A DNA stretch of 64,000 nt from Ophiosphaerella korrae (lineage: Eukaryota; Ascomycota; Dothideomycetes; Pleosporales; Phaeosphaeriaceae): positions 1 to 64,000 of the forward strand of contig JALNQF010000050.1 of assembly GCA_028456385.1 (NCBI GenBank). The letters are read 5' to 3'. Shown in pieces: positions 12,079-23,233 of this stretch. The translations under genes and the position numbers were made by a program. Positions within the stretch are counted from its first letter, which is position 1. Each line of letters begins with the position of its first letter. The notes under the pieces are model-generated. The model was given only the letters and a program-made list of their open reading frames with translations. It did no database searches and was not told where the DNA came from.

Positions 12079-12545
12079 TTAAGCAGTATCTACTGCATCA
12101 TTTTTACACGTACGTGAGTTGTGCCCAGTCTCTCTGCACCTCTTGCAGCGCGCGCGAGCCTGGCGACTCAGGCCTGATGTCTCTCCATCTTGACGCTGCA
12201 CAGCCTCTCTCCCAGCAAGTATATCTTCTCCTTGTCCATTTGTTAGACTCCTTGCTTCTGAATCCGCTTCTTTTTTCGTGATTTACGCTTACTAGCTACC
12301 TTATTGGCTCTCTCAAGACTAGAGATCTGGTCGCGCATTAACTCAGCTTCTAGCATCATTTTATAAGCTTCCTTTTTGAGTTGATTGATTGCGTCAATAA
12401 TCGATGCTGGCGACAAGCTCTTGTGCTAGCATACGCGCTCACGTATAAGCGTTAACTGAGCCTCTAGCTCACGTACGTTACCTGGCGTGCAAGCTACCTA
12501 GGGAGCCTCTAGTAGAGCTAGAGTAGCTGGAGTAGGCGTGCAGAG
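12079..12545 (-). pseudogene. Pogo-like DDE transposase, C-terminal remnant
   Basis: The minus strand encodes MMLEAELMRDQISSLERAN, then a basic KRKSRKKKRIQKQ stretch, and after a frame change near 12240 GSLTNGQGEDILAG and a zinc knuckle CKRCRETGHNSRTC just before the stop at 12079-12081. A coiled coil, a basic RKRKRIQ-type stretch and a CX2CX4HX4C tail is the usual C-terminus of fungal pogo/Fot-type transposases. The DDE core is absent: the remnant ends near the solo LTR at 12570. It cannot be active. Confidence 0.75.
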
Positions 12546-12569
12546 CTAGACATCAAGTCTTAAGATAAC

Positions 12570-12720
12570 TGTTGCGAGATGCGAGCTCAGGAATGAGTGG
12601 GAGATGATCATTGATTGAAGAGCTATCTGAGCTGGGCTACTTATATACAGTGGAGCAGCTCGAGCGGCTCGTGCAGCGAGCTTACCTGAATTGTATGGAG
12701 CAGAGCTCCAACTTGCAACA
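12570..12720. repeat. Solo Copia LTR, little mutated
   Basis: The 151-bp stretch opens TGTTGCGAGATGCGAGC and closes CTCCAACTTGCAACA, so its ends are the inverted TGTTGC/GCAACA of an LTR. It is the cleaner version of the LTR at 4648-4812. No internal retroelement sequence flanks it. The flanking pentamers (ATAAC and TTAAT) do not match, so I see no target-site duplication. Confidence 0.85.
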
Positions 12721-13968
12721 TTAATCTCCACCACGGATGCAATCTCGACGACTCTAGTCCTGCCATTCAGTACCGGATCTCTCAGTGTTGAGAGCACCGA
12801 TGTTCATTCACCACCCGTTTCTGATGGAAAAATTAAAATTTATGTCCTAGTAGAAACGCAGCAGCAACAAAAGTGTTATAGATCGCAGATGCCCATGTTA
12901 CTTGTAAGCTTATTAGGCGTGAATTCGTCTGCAACATTTTTTATATCAGAGGTTCTTAGGTCGAATCTCAGGGAGCTGGACGAGGTCTTGGTTGAGCACG
13001 ACGTACCGGCAGTTAACTGGATAGAAAGGCCTGTACTAGATATATTGGATGATAAACCGCCAAGCACGCCTCGTATTGTTGAACGGAATGCTACAGGAGG
13101 ATTATGAAATCCACCTGATGGATTTCTTACCCCTGAGACAACACCCACACGTCGCGCTAGATACGGTGCCCGAATAATTGAACATGACACAAATATCTCG
13201 TTAACTGAGGAGACAGTATCACTATCAAAATATCCTCAGCTCATTGAACGAGTTGTGAGAGGCGCGCGGAGAGCAAGTCATCGTTACGGAGGAGCTACAG
13301 TGCCCATTGCTCGCACAACGCCGGATGAGGACGAGCATATTATCCTCGCTCATCGTGCAACTTTCGGTAGTCGGGAAGACAATGCATTTCTATACGATCG
13401 GCGAGTTGGGGCCGCAGGCGAGGGCTACGTAAATATTATTCGCCTGACTCGTGAAATCTTTAGCTTACCATACTGTAGGTATTCGCTTTACTTTCCGCGC
13501 TTCAGTTTCCCAACTTTACGGACGAAAATTGGCGAAGCACAATCCGCGGTGAGCTTGCAGGCCATTCCGATTTCGCTACGCTAACTCCATGGAGCGGTCG
13601 CGAGACAGCGGACATGGTCTACACAGATACAACCAGTGCATTCACACAGTGGCTTCGAGGTAATTCCGAAGGTGGCTTCCCAAGACAAATCTTGGAAGCA
13701 CGTGATTTTCATATAGCACCTATTGAGTACTACCTGGAAGTGAAGAGTACTACAAGCGCGTGTCATACCAGGTTCTATATGAGCGGGCTCGGCGATGCAG
13801 ATGAAAGGCATGCGTATACTTGAAAATCAATATAAGGTCTATGTGATTATGCGGGTGTACAACCTAACGACACCCAACGTCGGCATGAAGATCTTTGTCG
13901 ATCCTTTACGCTTCCAAGGGTCGCGATTGGATTTTGAAGCAGAGCAATGGTTTGTCAAAACTCTGTAA
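12721..13968 (+). pseudogene. NO VEIN/sacsin-type protein, C-terminal remnant (DUF3883)
   Basis: One frame runs from 12721 through LLGVNSSATFFISEVLRSNL and STPRIVERNATGGL to a TGA at 13105, and continues in the same frame to 13584. A shift near 13510 gives access to NFTDENWRSTIRGELAG. A second shift near 13785 leads to VYVIMRVYNLTTPNVGMKIF and FEAEQWFVKTL-stop at 13966-13968. EYYLEVKSTTSACHTRFYMSG followed by VYVIMRVYNL is the typical DUF3883 (NO VEIN C-terminal) pattern, found in large fungal sacsin-like ATPases (established family knowledge). The N-terminal HATPase part is missing, cut off at the solo LTR. One stop and two shifts make it a pseudogene. Confidence 0.75.
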
Positions 13969-14303
13969 GCATATTGCGTCTTGCAGCTTGGAGTATGCAA
14001 AGCAGAGTGGGGAGTGGGGGCTCGAGGATAAGCCTAAAATAGCATGGCTGGTTGATTGCTACGGGGTTTTTTTCCCCAAAAGAATTATCCTTGAAGCGTG
14101 GGGGCTAAATCAGGCGTGCCGTTTATCAATGTATGGGTGAACGCGATTTTCGGTCCATCATTAGACATGCATTCCGAATTTTATTGTGTACTCTCAGTGA
14201 TAACAATTCAAGATGCGGTACACGCTCAGGCTTCCTTAGAATATACACTACAGAATACATAAAACAGCACGATAAGTGCAAGGATAAAACCATTGAACTA
14301 CAA
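13969..14303. other. Intergenic between NO VEIN remnant and P450
   Basis: No coding feature can be supported. The right part should contain the 3' untranslated region of the minus-strand P450 gene. Confidence 0.5.
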
Positions 14304-15992
14304 CTACCACTTCGCTGTTTCAACTGCTTTCGCATCGCTGGGTTGCCATGGATATTTCACCTCCGCCTCTTGAATTATTTTCCTATGCGCCTCACTCCTG
14401 GGAGTGATGCTCGTACGGTACGGAACGGGGTGGCTCACGACTCCCGGCTCAAACTTAATTTCAGGTTCCACAACTTTGCCATTCTCGACAAGCTTTTCAA
14501 TCTTGAACACAGAAAGCGACTGTGCGATAGTGATGAACAATGCGTTGTCGGCAACGTACCGGCCTGGGCACACACGGCGACCGTATCCAAAGGTCCAAGT
14601 GCGTGGGTCGGGCTCCGCTTTGTGTGCTGGTGTGTCGATGAAACGTTCTGGGCGGAAGACCATCGGGTCAGGGTACACGGCAGGGTCATGTGTAAACCAC
14701 CAGTTGTTGGGTAGCAGCAGTGCGCCCTTAGGAATCCTGTAACCACGGATCATGTCTTCCTTTGTACTGGCGTGGGGCAGGGCCATTGGTGCAACAGGGT
14801 GCCAGCGATGAGTCTCTTGCACGACGGCCCAGATGTATGGTAAGCGTTCTCGATCATTGCTCAAAGGTAGCTCGCCTTTCATAACCGTATCGAGCTCTTC
14901 CTGAGCCTTCTTTTGCACATCAGGAAAAAGTGTCATGGCGAGGAAAAAGGTCATGAGGGCTGAGACGGTGGTGTCGGCGCCGCCAAGATACATAGATGAT
15001 GCAGACCATTTATGAATACGCTCCATTTCTGCGTCAGAGCCAATGTCTTCAATAGCTTGAGAGAGGAAGCTTGTCTTGTGCTTGTTCTCACGCATCTGTT
15101 GTTTGACAAAGGCAAATGGTTGTTCAGTAGTTCGCTGGAGTTGGGCTTGCATTTGACGAGCCGTGGTTTTGAAGCCAGCACCAGGCATCCAATCAGGAAG
15201 GTATCGTACTGCTGTAATTAGAGACGTAGCATATCATAATCAGTATAGACTTACAGAAAGGCATAATGTCTACGGGCCATTTGCCAGGGGTGGTCGATTC
15301 GGAGAACTCGTGCATTGTCTGGACAGCCATATTGACAAGATAGTCTTTAGCATCACGAGGCTCAGCATTATAGCCATATGTAATCTTTAAAATGACTGCG
15401 CCGGCTTCTTTCTCAATGTGGTCGAACAGCTTCTCGGGAGTTTCCAGGAGGTTGAGCAGGAAATGGACAGATTCCTCTTCTTGGACACGGTTGAATACCT
15501 GTAGCGAGGTTGTGCTACCAGCAACTTTGGCAATGTTTGTGCGATGTTGCTTGAAGGTGTCAGTGTAACCGCTGAAGGCGAGAGTATTTTTCCAGCCAAT
15601 CCTATGGGGTCTGTTAAGCCGGTTTACACACAAACTTTGGACTACAAATAAACATACATGTCACTGCTGAAAACCATGTGCGGTCGGGCCGAGTGCGCTG
15701 CAGATCGGTCGCGCAACAATTCTAGCGCGATTTGGGCGTCGTTGATAATAATGAAAGTTTGTCCCAGAACAGTCACTGAACTGATTGGACCATACAATTC
15801 CTTATGTTCTAGCCAATGGTGCCATTCGGTTGTCCCAGGTTTCGGCAAGTCTTTGACATTACCGAGTAACGGGAGACCCTTAGGGCCTGGAGGTAGCGGC
15901 CGGCCGGTTCTGTTGTTGCGAGCCAAGTAATTGATGAGATAGGTCAACAAACCGCCAAAAAGGGCAACGAACCCAATTTCAGCAATAGCCAT
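14304..15992 (-). CDS. Cytochrome P450 monooxygenase (OrdA-like)
   Basis: Exons are 15992-15658, 15610-15255 and 15211-14304; the introns of 47 and 43 bp have GTATGT and GTAAGT donors. The sum is 1599 nt, giving a 532-residue protein, a usual full length. Residues 5-27 form a membrane anchor, followed by the hinge RPLPPGPKGLPLLGN. Family motifs: I-helix GGADTT (about 307-312), ETHR of the ExxR motif (about 363-366), RPERF (about 417) and haem loop FGYGRRVCPG with the axial Cys near residue 445. It is an ER-bound haem monooxygenase; overall resemblance is to the O-methylsterigmatocystin oxidoreductase group, but the substrate is unknown. All key motifs are present and no stop was seen, so it is probably functional. 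It stands alone between pseudogenes, with no cluster partner next to it. Confidence 0.93.
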
Positions 15993-17030
15993 GTTGGAGG
16001 ATGTATCAGAAGTGGGTTGCTTTGGGGATGTAGTGTGAAGAAGAAGCGATAGAAGGACAGCGGCACGTTCTACCCATGCATAGAAATTCGTTCTGAGCTA
16101 CCCCCTCACTTGCCGAGTAAGCCCTAGGTTCATGGACGTGCAGCAGTCCGATCATGTGATAATTCAGCTAGTAGGGTTGAAGTCTCACGAATTAGTCGGG
16201 TGTGGAGCGAGGATCTAGTGGTTTCAGAGGCGTTTTTCACACCCTTGCGTCCTCGGAGGTGGACCAGGACCAGTCTTCACGCAGGCCGAGCTTTGCAACA
16301 ACGGAGAGTCGGTGGCACCGTCAGAGGATAAATCGAGGCTCGAGAAGCTCGTCGCCTGTCAATTACTTCTTGGTTTGACGCCATACTACTGTCTTTTAAG
16401 AACTCGTATTTTTAATCGCGTGTTTTTGTCGATCTTCAATATTCTCTCCTGCCGATGTGTGGTAGGAGAGACCCATCTTGCTTAATTCGGAGTCGTCTGC
16501 GTTTGGGTGCTGTGGATGCCGCAAGGTCGGATGTTGCACCTGCATTTGCCGCTGTCGATTGGCTCCCTCTAGTTAGCGCAGGCTCGTGCAGACCCATGAT
16601 GAGATTTCATCCTGGGCCTAAGTGCCGAACAACGATAATCAGAAAGTTACCCAACGTTAGACCTCTTCGTCCTTAGATTCCTATTGTGTGGTATTTCTTT
16701 TGCTGGCCCTTCGCACCCAGTGCTAGTGTGGCCCATTTCGTCAGGGAACGGCAGATTCCTGACACAAAAGCACGCCAGCGGCTAAGCCGTCTCAGTGGAG
16801 AGCGGCAGCTGCCCCGTTGACAAGCTATCCCGGGCCGCCTTAAAACGCCTCCTCTAAACCATGTTCACACCCCTAGGGTGGCCTTTCCTTGTGGTCAATT
16901 CCCTAGGCCCGCCTGATAGTGAAATTTCTTTTGATGCTACAAGGGTGCAAGAAGGAGCAGACATGGTTCGTGCGCATAGAATTCAATCGGGTTTTACGTA
17001 CACTGTAATTTACGCACAACTTGGATCAAC
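15993..17030. other. Intergenic, upstream of P450
   Basis: No gene is supported in about 1 kb. It includes the P450 promoter. Small plus-strand ORFs near 16455 and 16861 have no recognisable content and are treated as chance. Confidence 0.5.
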
Positions 17031-17735
17031 TCAGTATCGTGTGTGCCCACCTCCAGCCAGGCGTACAACCTCACAGCGATTCTTCATATTCAAGCAGTAT
17101 TTCGGAATGTCTTCGAGTTCAATCTTAGCCCATTCTTCCTGGGTTGCAATTATTGCCTCCTCCTTAGTTTTTGGCCATCTCGTAGCGAGCTGATAGTACA
17201 GCCCTTGTGCCACTTCTCCTCTACCTGTCGCGTGACGAAGACCTGATCTCTCCTACATCTGAAAAATGCCTTATCAGATCAGGTTATTCTTCTCCAGATC
17301 TCCTAAGGCTATGCTAGGCAAGTCTCTACCTATAAAAGGCAGTCCTTTATATGTTTCTCTGTAAAACGAGGCTTCTCCTTCGCTTTCCTTCTGTAGTATT
17401 CTTCTTTGTAGAAGGCCTTTGCAAGCGTACAATGGTCAACTTCCAACCCTATCTTAGCAACTACCTGTGCCCATGGTTTTTGCCACTGCTCACGCAAAGA
17501 AGTAGCTACCTGAATCAGTCTTTGGCGTAGAGGAGTATTGATAATTGAAGGTCTACCGTGACGGGCGTGCTGCGACTGCGATTGTGACAGAGTAACTGAC
17601 TCGTGTGGGATGAGACATCTGAGGGAGAGACCAGCCAGCGTTGTAGCGGAGAGCATGGATCCTTGATCTCTCTTGGTAAGTAAGGCGGCGTTTTGGAGTT
17701 TTGACGTATGGAGCCATTTTGACATGCTCAGTCAT
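17031..17735 (-). pseudogene. Tc1/mariner-type transposase with internal deletion
   Basis: Read right to left: an N-terminal helix-turn-helix region (TPKRRLTYQERSRIHALRYN), a second one (RLIQVATSLREQWQKPWAQV, then CTLAKAFYKEEYYRRKAKEK, then PRFTEKH), a degraded DQVFVTRQVEEKWHKG stretch, and finally the end RWPKTKEEAIIATQEEWAKI...LAGGGHTRY-stop. These are the two ends of a fungal Tc1/mariner transposase. The central block with the catalytic Asp residues (LDND and the SPDLNPIE area) is absent, so about a third of the protein is deleted, and stops lie in the junction. The copy can have supplied no transposase since the deletion. Terminal inverted repeats were not located. Confidence 0.8.
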
Positions 17736-18101
17736 CCTGGTGTCCTGAATTGTATATATAATTCTATTGGAGTAAAGAATCTTCGATGAGTTTGCATGGC
17801 CCATGCGCTGCACGAGCCATGCCCGTCCTTTCTTGCACCCCTTGCCCCACTTTACCTACGGGAATCCTACCCAAGACGGGCCGAAAGCCTGGCAATTCAT
17901 ATGGGCCTTACCATTGAGTCAAGCATGCACAATGCTTTCTCCACTCGAGCCTCAAAGGGCCCGTGTTTCCTCATGGTTCCAGTCAAGCTATTGCCTTCTT
18001 GTACCAGCCTCATATTTAAGTGAACTGGTGCCGTTCACTAGGTCCCGAGAGCCACAGTGGATTGTTAGGCTACTGGTCACCCCACTCCTTCAACTGCGAC
18101 A
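17736..18101. other. Intergenic, promoter side of the CFEM receptor
   Basis: Nothing coding is supported. The stretch carries the upstream region of the receptor gene starting at 18102. Confidence 0.4.
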
Positions 18102-19554
18102 ATGAGAGTGTTGAGCATCATTTTGACCTTTGGAGCATTATCACATGGCATCCTCGCACAACAAGAGTTTCTGAATCGACTACCAGCTTGTGCTGTACGT
18201 CCTCTTCGTCCTTTGGTATTTACTAGTACTGACCAGACTTTTAGGCAAAATGCGTTATAGCTACAGTGCCGACGTCCTCTTGCTCTCCGAGCGACTTCCC
18301 CTGTCTCTGTGCAGACACCAAGTTTATGAACGCTGGTGCTGCCTGTAACGCAGCCAATTGTTCCGTCGTCGAGGTTTTGCAAGCAACAAACGAGACATAT
18401 GCTGCATGTGGTATCCCTATTCGCGACCAGAGTGCCACCTTGATGGGAGTAACGGCATCCTTTGGCTGCTTAGCCTTGCTCATGGTCATGTTGAGACTGA
18501 TTGATCGGGCTGTGTCTGCACAAGCACAGCTTGGTTGGGATGATTTGTTGATTGGGTTATCAGGGGTGCGTACCACGTCCTTTATGGTGATTTGTACGAG
18601 TTTCCAATCTGACTTGCCACTCTACAGCTTGTCTCCATCGGTATGAACATGCCAGTCATGGTGGCGTCTCGTCTGGGTTTCGGTCGCGATATCTGGGGTA
18701 TTCCACCAGACAACATTACTAAAAGTTTGAAGTGGCTATATGTCGCCTACTTCACGTACATGATGGCTGAGTGCTTGTGCCAGCTATCTATCTTAGCCTT
18801 TTATCTACGGATCATGGTTGACCCCAAATTACGGCTGACTGTCTGGATTTTCATTGGCATGGTCACTGGCTTTGGGTTCGGAAACGTTGTTGCCATGGTC
18901 TTCCAGTGCACACCCATCGCTTTCTTCTGGGATGGCTGGCGTGGCGAGATGCAAGGGTTTTGTGGCGTCGACGTTCGATTATTTGGCTTCATTCGTGGTG
19001 CGGTTGAGATTTTCCTGGACCTGGCCATCCTGAGTATGCCACTGCCGATGCTAGCCAAACTCAACATGTCAAGGAAGAAGAAGCTTCAGATCATGTCAAT
19101 GTTCTGCGTCGGATTTGTCATCACCATCGTCAGCTGCCTTCGGCTTTGGTCCTTTGTCAAATTTGCACAAACACAAAATGCAACATGTAAGTGTAACCCA
19201 GTCCTCGCCTGTGCCTCAGTTACTAACACTTGAGTCTCAGATGACAATACCTCCGGCCTCTACTGGTGCACCACTGAATCGAACCTATTCACTATTGTAG
19301 CCTGTATGCCTGCTATACATGCCATCTTCCACAAGTTCCTGAGACACTTCCGCGAAACGAGCACGCATGCTAGTAAAGGCCATTATGGCGACAGTTCCAG
19401 CAAGGGGTCATATTTCCGCCATCACTCCGACAAACGTCAGAATTCAGTACCTTTTGGGGCGATCAAAAAGTCGACTGACGTCAATGTCTTCCGTACTGAG
19501 CGGTCAAGCTCAGATGTAGAATTGGTGGTTCAAGAACCACGACCACAGACATGA
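18102..19554 (+). CDS. CFEM-domain Pth11-like seven-helix membrane receptor
   Basis: Exons are 18102-18194, 18245-18565, 18628-19186 and 19241-19554 (1287 nt, 428 residues); donors are GTACGT, GTGCGT and GTAAGT. Residues 1-20 are a signal peptide. A CFEM domain follows with its eight Cys in order: ACA-AKC...SSC...FPCLC...AAC...NC...YAAC. The rest is a rhodopsin-like bundle of hydrophobic segments (for example LMGVTASFGCLALLMVMLRL and CQLSILAFYLRI) and a charged cytoplasmic tail rich in Ser and His. Such proteins are plasma-membrane sensors in filamentous ascomycetes; in Magnaporthe, Pth11 is needed for surface sensing and appressorium formation (established for that protein). The ligand is unknown. 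All exon joins keep frame, so the gene looks intact. Confidence 0.9.
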
Positions 19555-20836
19555 AGAAAATACTACGAACCTTTCCAATAGCATCAACGATCTGCAACTT
19601 TAAAATTTAACGGTAATTCTACACGATCATTTTCAAACACTTTTTCGTTTCTATAAGACCGAGACATTGAATATTCCCTACCAGATTTCAACAACTGGAT
19701 AGACAGCTGTACATTACCAAAGGCTATACGTAACTCAGACCCTGATGCGGTCTCAGCAATTGGGCCGACGAAACCACACCTGGTCTACGAGCTTCGTTTT
19801 GGCTACATGATTACGAATCACATTCCGCCCGTCGCCGCAGTGGGGAGCTATGTGCTGTGAACCATCCTGTCGGTACCTTAGATCAAGCCGTTCTGAGTTA
19901 CGGCGAAACCATCCCTAGAATCGTCAGCCGCTAGCATGACACCGCGGGACGGCCATATACCGGGGAGTCGTTGATCGGATGTCTCTCCGACTCACGGCAA
20001 CCACCGACCTAGGTACTGGTACCTTCATTCTCAATGTGATGCCTGTGAGTCAACTTTTCATGCTCTGCAACTTCTTGACGCGGTGGTTGATCGACATGAA
20101 AATGACTCGAGGGAGTGCACCGCCCCGCAACCGCTGAGCTAATTCAATGAGGGGGAAAGGCTAGCCATTCGCGATAGTGTGAATATGAACCACCTCACCT
20201 CTGCAATGTTTGTTCACGGCTAAAGATCCCTTGTTGTAACATACGGCTGAACCCGTTGATACACCAGCCGCCCAGCACAAAGAAAGATCTCGCACGGACG
20301 TTCAAAACAATACAATTGTACGGTTACTATTTTTACTGAAAGCAAAACCGGTCGTGCGGTTCTAGGCAACCAAAGAGTCTGGGCCCAACATCCAGGATGA
20401 TCTTTTGTAAAGAGGCTACTAGTACCGACATTGACGGTGTGTCAGTGGGCGGCATGCCCACTGTGTGTAGCGAACAAAATGCCCTGACATGTGTAGCGAG
20501 CAGCGAATGAAACGAGAGAAGTTCGGTAGCGCAATTGTGATAGGTTGCGGCTAGACGCTACAACTGCCTCATCATTTAACATTCCGCACGTGCATTATTA
20601 GCGTGAGTATCTGTGCATTAGGACGCCCTCCTATGTAGGTAAAGGCTCCCGGCTGTTGCATTTCTCATTGCTTGTTGATAGCCACTGATAGGCGAGATAT
20701 AACGTATGTAGATCCGCTGATCTGCGATTGGTCAGGACCCCTGGGCCGCCGTGCATTTCAGCCGTCCTCAAGGCATATGCTGCAACTAGTCGTGATCATA
20801 CACCGCTCTCAACTCTCGCATTGCAAGCGAAGAGCG
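19555..20836. other. Intergenic 1.3 kb
   Basis: No gene, RNA or repeat can be supported. A 55-codon extension of the HET frame upstream of 20837 starts only at TTG and shows no conserved residues. Confidence 0.5.
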
Positions 20837-23233
20837 ATGGCCATATGGGATCGTCGGCGCCTAGATAGCATCAAGTACCTACAACCAGGATCAAGGGCTT
20901 TCGACGAAGAGCATAACGAGCAGAGCACCCTTCGACGTTTCAGTCAGTTCAATCATGACCTCAAACTCAGACGCTTACCGCAAAGGATCCGCATGTTGCA
21001 GTTGCATCCGCTGCGCACGGGAGATGAGAATGAGATGTTAGAAGGTACACTGTGTGTTGTATCTCTGGCTCGTTCAACTAGGGGTAAACGCGACGACGTC
21101 AAGCACGCAGCTCTATCGTATGTCTGGGGTGCCACAAGAGGCTCAGAACCGCAAGATATTATCAGATGCAATGGCATTGATATACCAATAACCCAAAACT
21201 GTCAGAACGCCCTGCGCAGGATTCCAAAACTCTACGGAAGATTTTATGTATGGGTAGATAGCATTTGCATTGACCAGAGTGATTTAGAGGAACGCAGCCA
21301 TCAAGTCACATTGATGGGTGATATCTACAGCCAAGCAGAGACAGTCATTGTCTGGCTGGATTTTGGAACCTCCAGGCCAATCTACTTCTGGGGTTTGTCA
21401 CTCTCCCAGGAGTCTGCCAGTGAAGCGTCTACGAAGAGCTGGACAGACCTCAGTAACAGTAACACCGAAGGGATCGAAGTGTTCCTTGGTCATGACTGGC
21501 TCAAACGTGGTTGGTGTTTCCAGGGACTTGTTTTGGCTCCACGACCCATTCTCTTGACGCAACATCATAAGCTAGGCTGGGACATGATATGCAACGGCAT
21601 GCGGCAGCTAGAAAGACACATTAAAAAGCCTCTACCAATCTATCTACGACCGCCACCTGCTGTCTATGGACTCGCCTCAATTGTGAGCCTATGGGGGACG
21701 GCATCTTTGCGTGTGCGTGATCAGGCCGGTTGGTGGACTATCCGACATTCTCCAGATACTTAGCTCATTTTGTTCGGTATTGTGCCTTATTATGTCATTG
21801 CGTTATTACAAAAGTGAGGCAACAAGTATAGCACAAGCTATCGCGTGGGAGAGTTGGTCCTGTCGCTGGTTACAACTCTAGGGGCACATTACTTCCAGGA
21901 GTCGTCGCAATCACTATACCTTGGGAAGGCCTCGCGTTGGCCAACTGTCCTCGGGCAGATTGTTGCACTGATCTCGGCACGTATTGGCTTGGTACGGTGC
22001 GGGCTGTATCTTTATGCAGCAGGATGCCTTGGAATTGATTATCCTGGAGTCTGTCTCGCATATTTGGCTTTCTTTACCATCTACATTCTTATCTTCATAA
22101 GAACTATGTGGAACCACCGTGACGGATTCAGACCAGCCAAGGCCATTGTTCGCGACTTTACTCACTTGTTCTCGGTGTTCAACAAGTATTCAGATGAATC
22201 ATTCGCCTTCGTTACAATATTCCGCCTACTATCGACCACTTATCAGAACCGACAAGCCGAATGCGGTGGTATAATTCAAGCGATCAGGAAGAGAGATATC
22301 TCAGACCCAAGTGACAAAGCTTACGCAATGTATGGAGTTCCCCAAACACTAGGGGTGCACCTCACAAAACCAGATTATTTGCAAAGTACAGAACATGTTT
22401 TTAAATCCTTCTTCCTCGATCTCCTACAATGGCGCCCAACAATGCTAGCGCTCTTGGTCGATGGTGGACTCCCCGATCCTATCACTGCAGCTGATAGACC
22501 TACATGGTTGCCGTACTGAGAGTCACCCTGCCGCTCCGCATGGCTGCTTGAGGAATTGATACACACAACAACAAATGAGAACACGCTTCGCCACATACGA
22601 GCTTGCGGCTTTCCGATATACTATCTAAAGGGAAAAACACTACGAGTTTGGAGTCAGCAGATCACCCTAGTCACCAAATGCATTGAATTTTCACACGAGC
22701 CCCATCACAGACCCCAGGCTTCAGACATCCGGGCTGTTTTGGAGTGGCTGTCACAAACAGCGCAGCTAGCCTACAATGCATACAATATAACGTCCATCCT
22801 AGCAGCAGAAAAGCCACTTGCACTAGAATCACTCCACATGGAAGCCATGTCTTAGTTTCAATTGGCATTCGATCGTTCATTTGGTCCCAACTTAAACAAT
22901 GGCCGTAGTACCATCGTATCTCGTGCCGAAGAGATCGTTCGCTTGATGCAAACAACAGACTTTTACCACGCTTCCTCCTTCCAGATAAAGCTACAGAATT
23001 GTCTATCCGGAAAGCGGCTCCTCCTACTTGCAGAGGGAGTAAGATTCGGAACAGGTTCACTTGACATCCGGCCTGACGATGAGATCCACTTTGTGTCCGG
23101 AGTATCTGTGCCACTTTGCCTTAGAAAGGGCGTATCAAAAGTCGGATACCAAGTAATTGGGCATACTATGGTCGGTGAAAATGGAGTTGACGAAATCTGG
23201 CCGGGTAAATTCAACCCTATAGAACTTATCTGA
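20837..23233 (+). pseudogene. HET-domain (heterokaryon incompatibility) protein with four nonsense codons
   Basis: A single frame extends from ATG 20837 (MAIWDRRRLDS) to the stop at 23231-23233, about 798 codons, without any frameshift. It holds a HET domain: AALSYVWGATRG, then NALRRIPKLYGRFYVWVDSI, CIDQSDLEERSHQVTLMGDI and YSQAETVIVWL, then RGWCFQGLVLA. Behind it are hydrophobic segments (about 21850-22110) and the C-terminal part DPSDKAYAMYGV...RPTWLPY. In-frame stops are TAG 21761, TGA 21815, TGA 22517 and TAG 22853, each explicable by one transition (for example TGG to TGA after LPY). An intron of GTGCGT...AG type (about 21713-21829) could remove the first two but not the last two. HET proteins trigger death of fused incompatible cells; this allele should be null. 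Confidence 0.85.

Noticed and set aside
12565..12725. Target-site duplication around the solo LTR
   Set aside because: The adjoining 5-mers ATAAC and TTAAT differ.
14133..14742. 193- and 112-codon plus-strand ORFs
   Set aside because: Antisense to the P450 haem and C-terminal region, which carries the real motifs.
20672..20836. Upstream extension of the HET gene
   Set aside because: Starts only at TTG; the sequence lacks conservation, and ATG 20837 gives a normal HET protein start.
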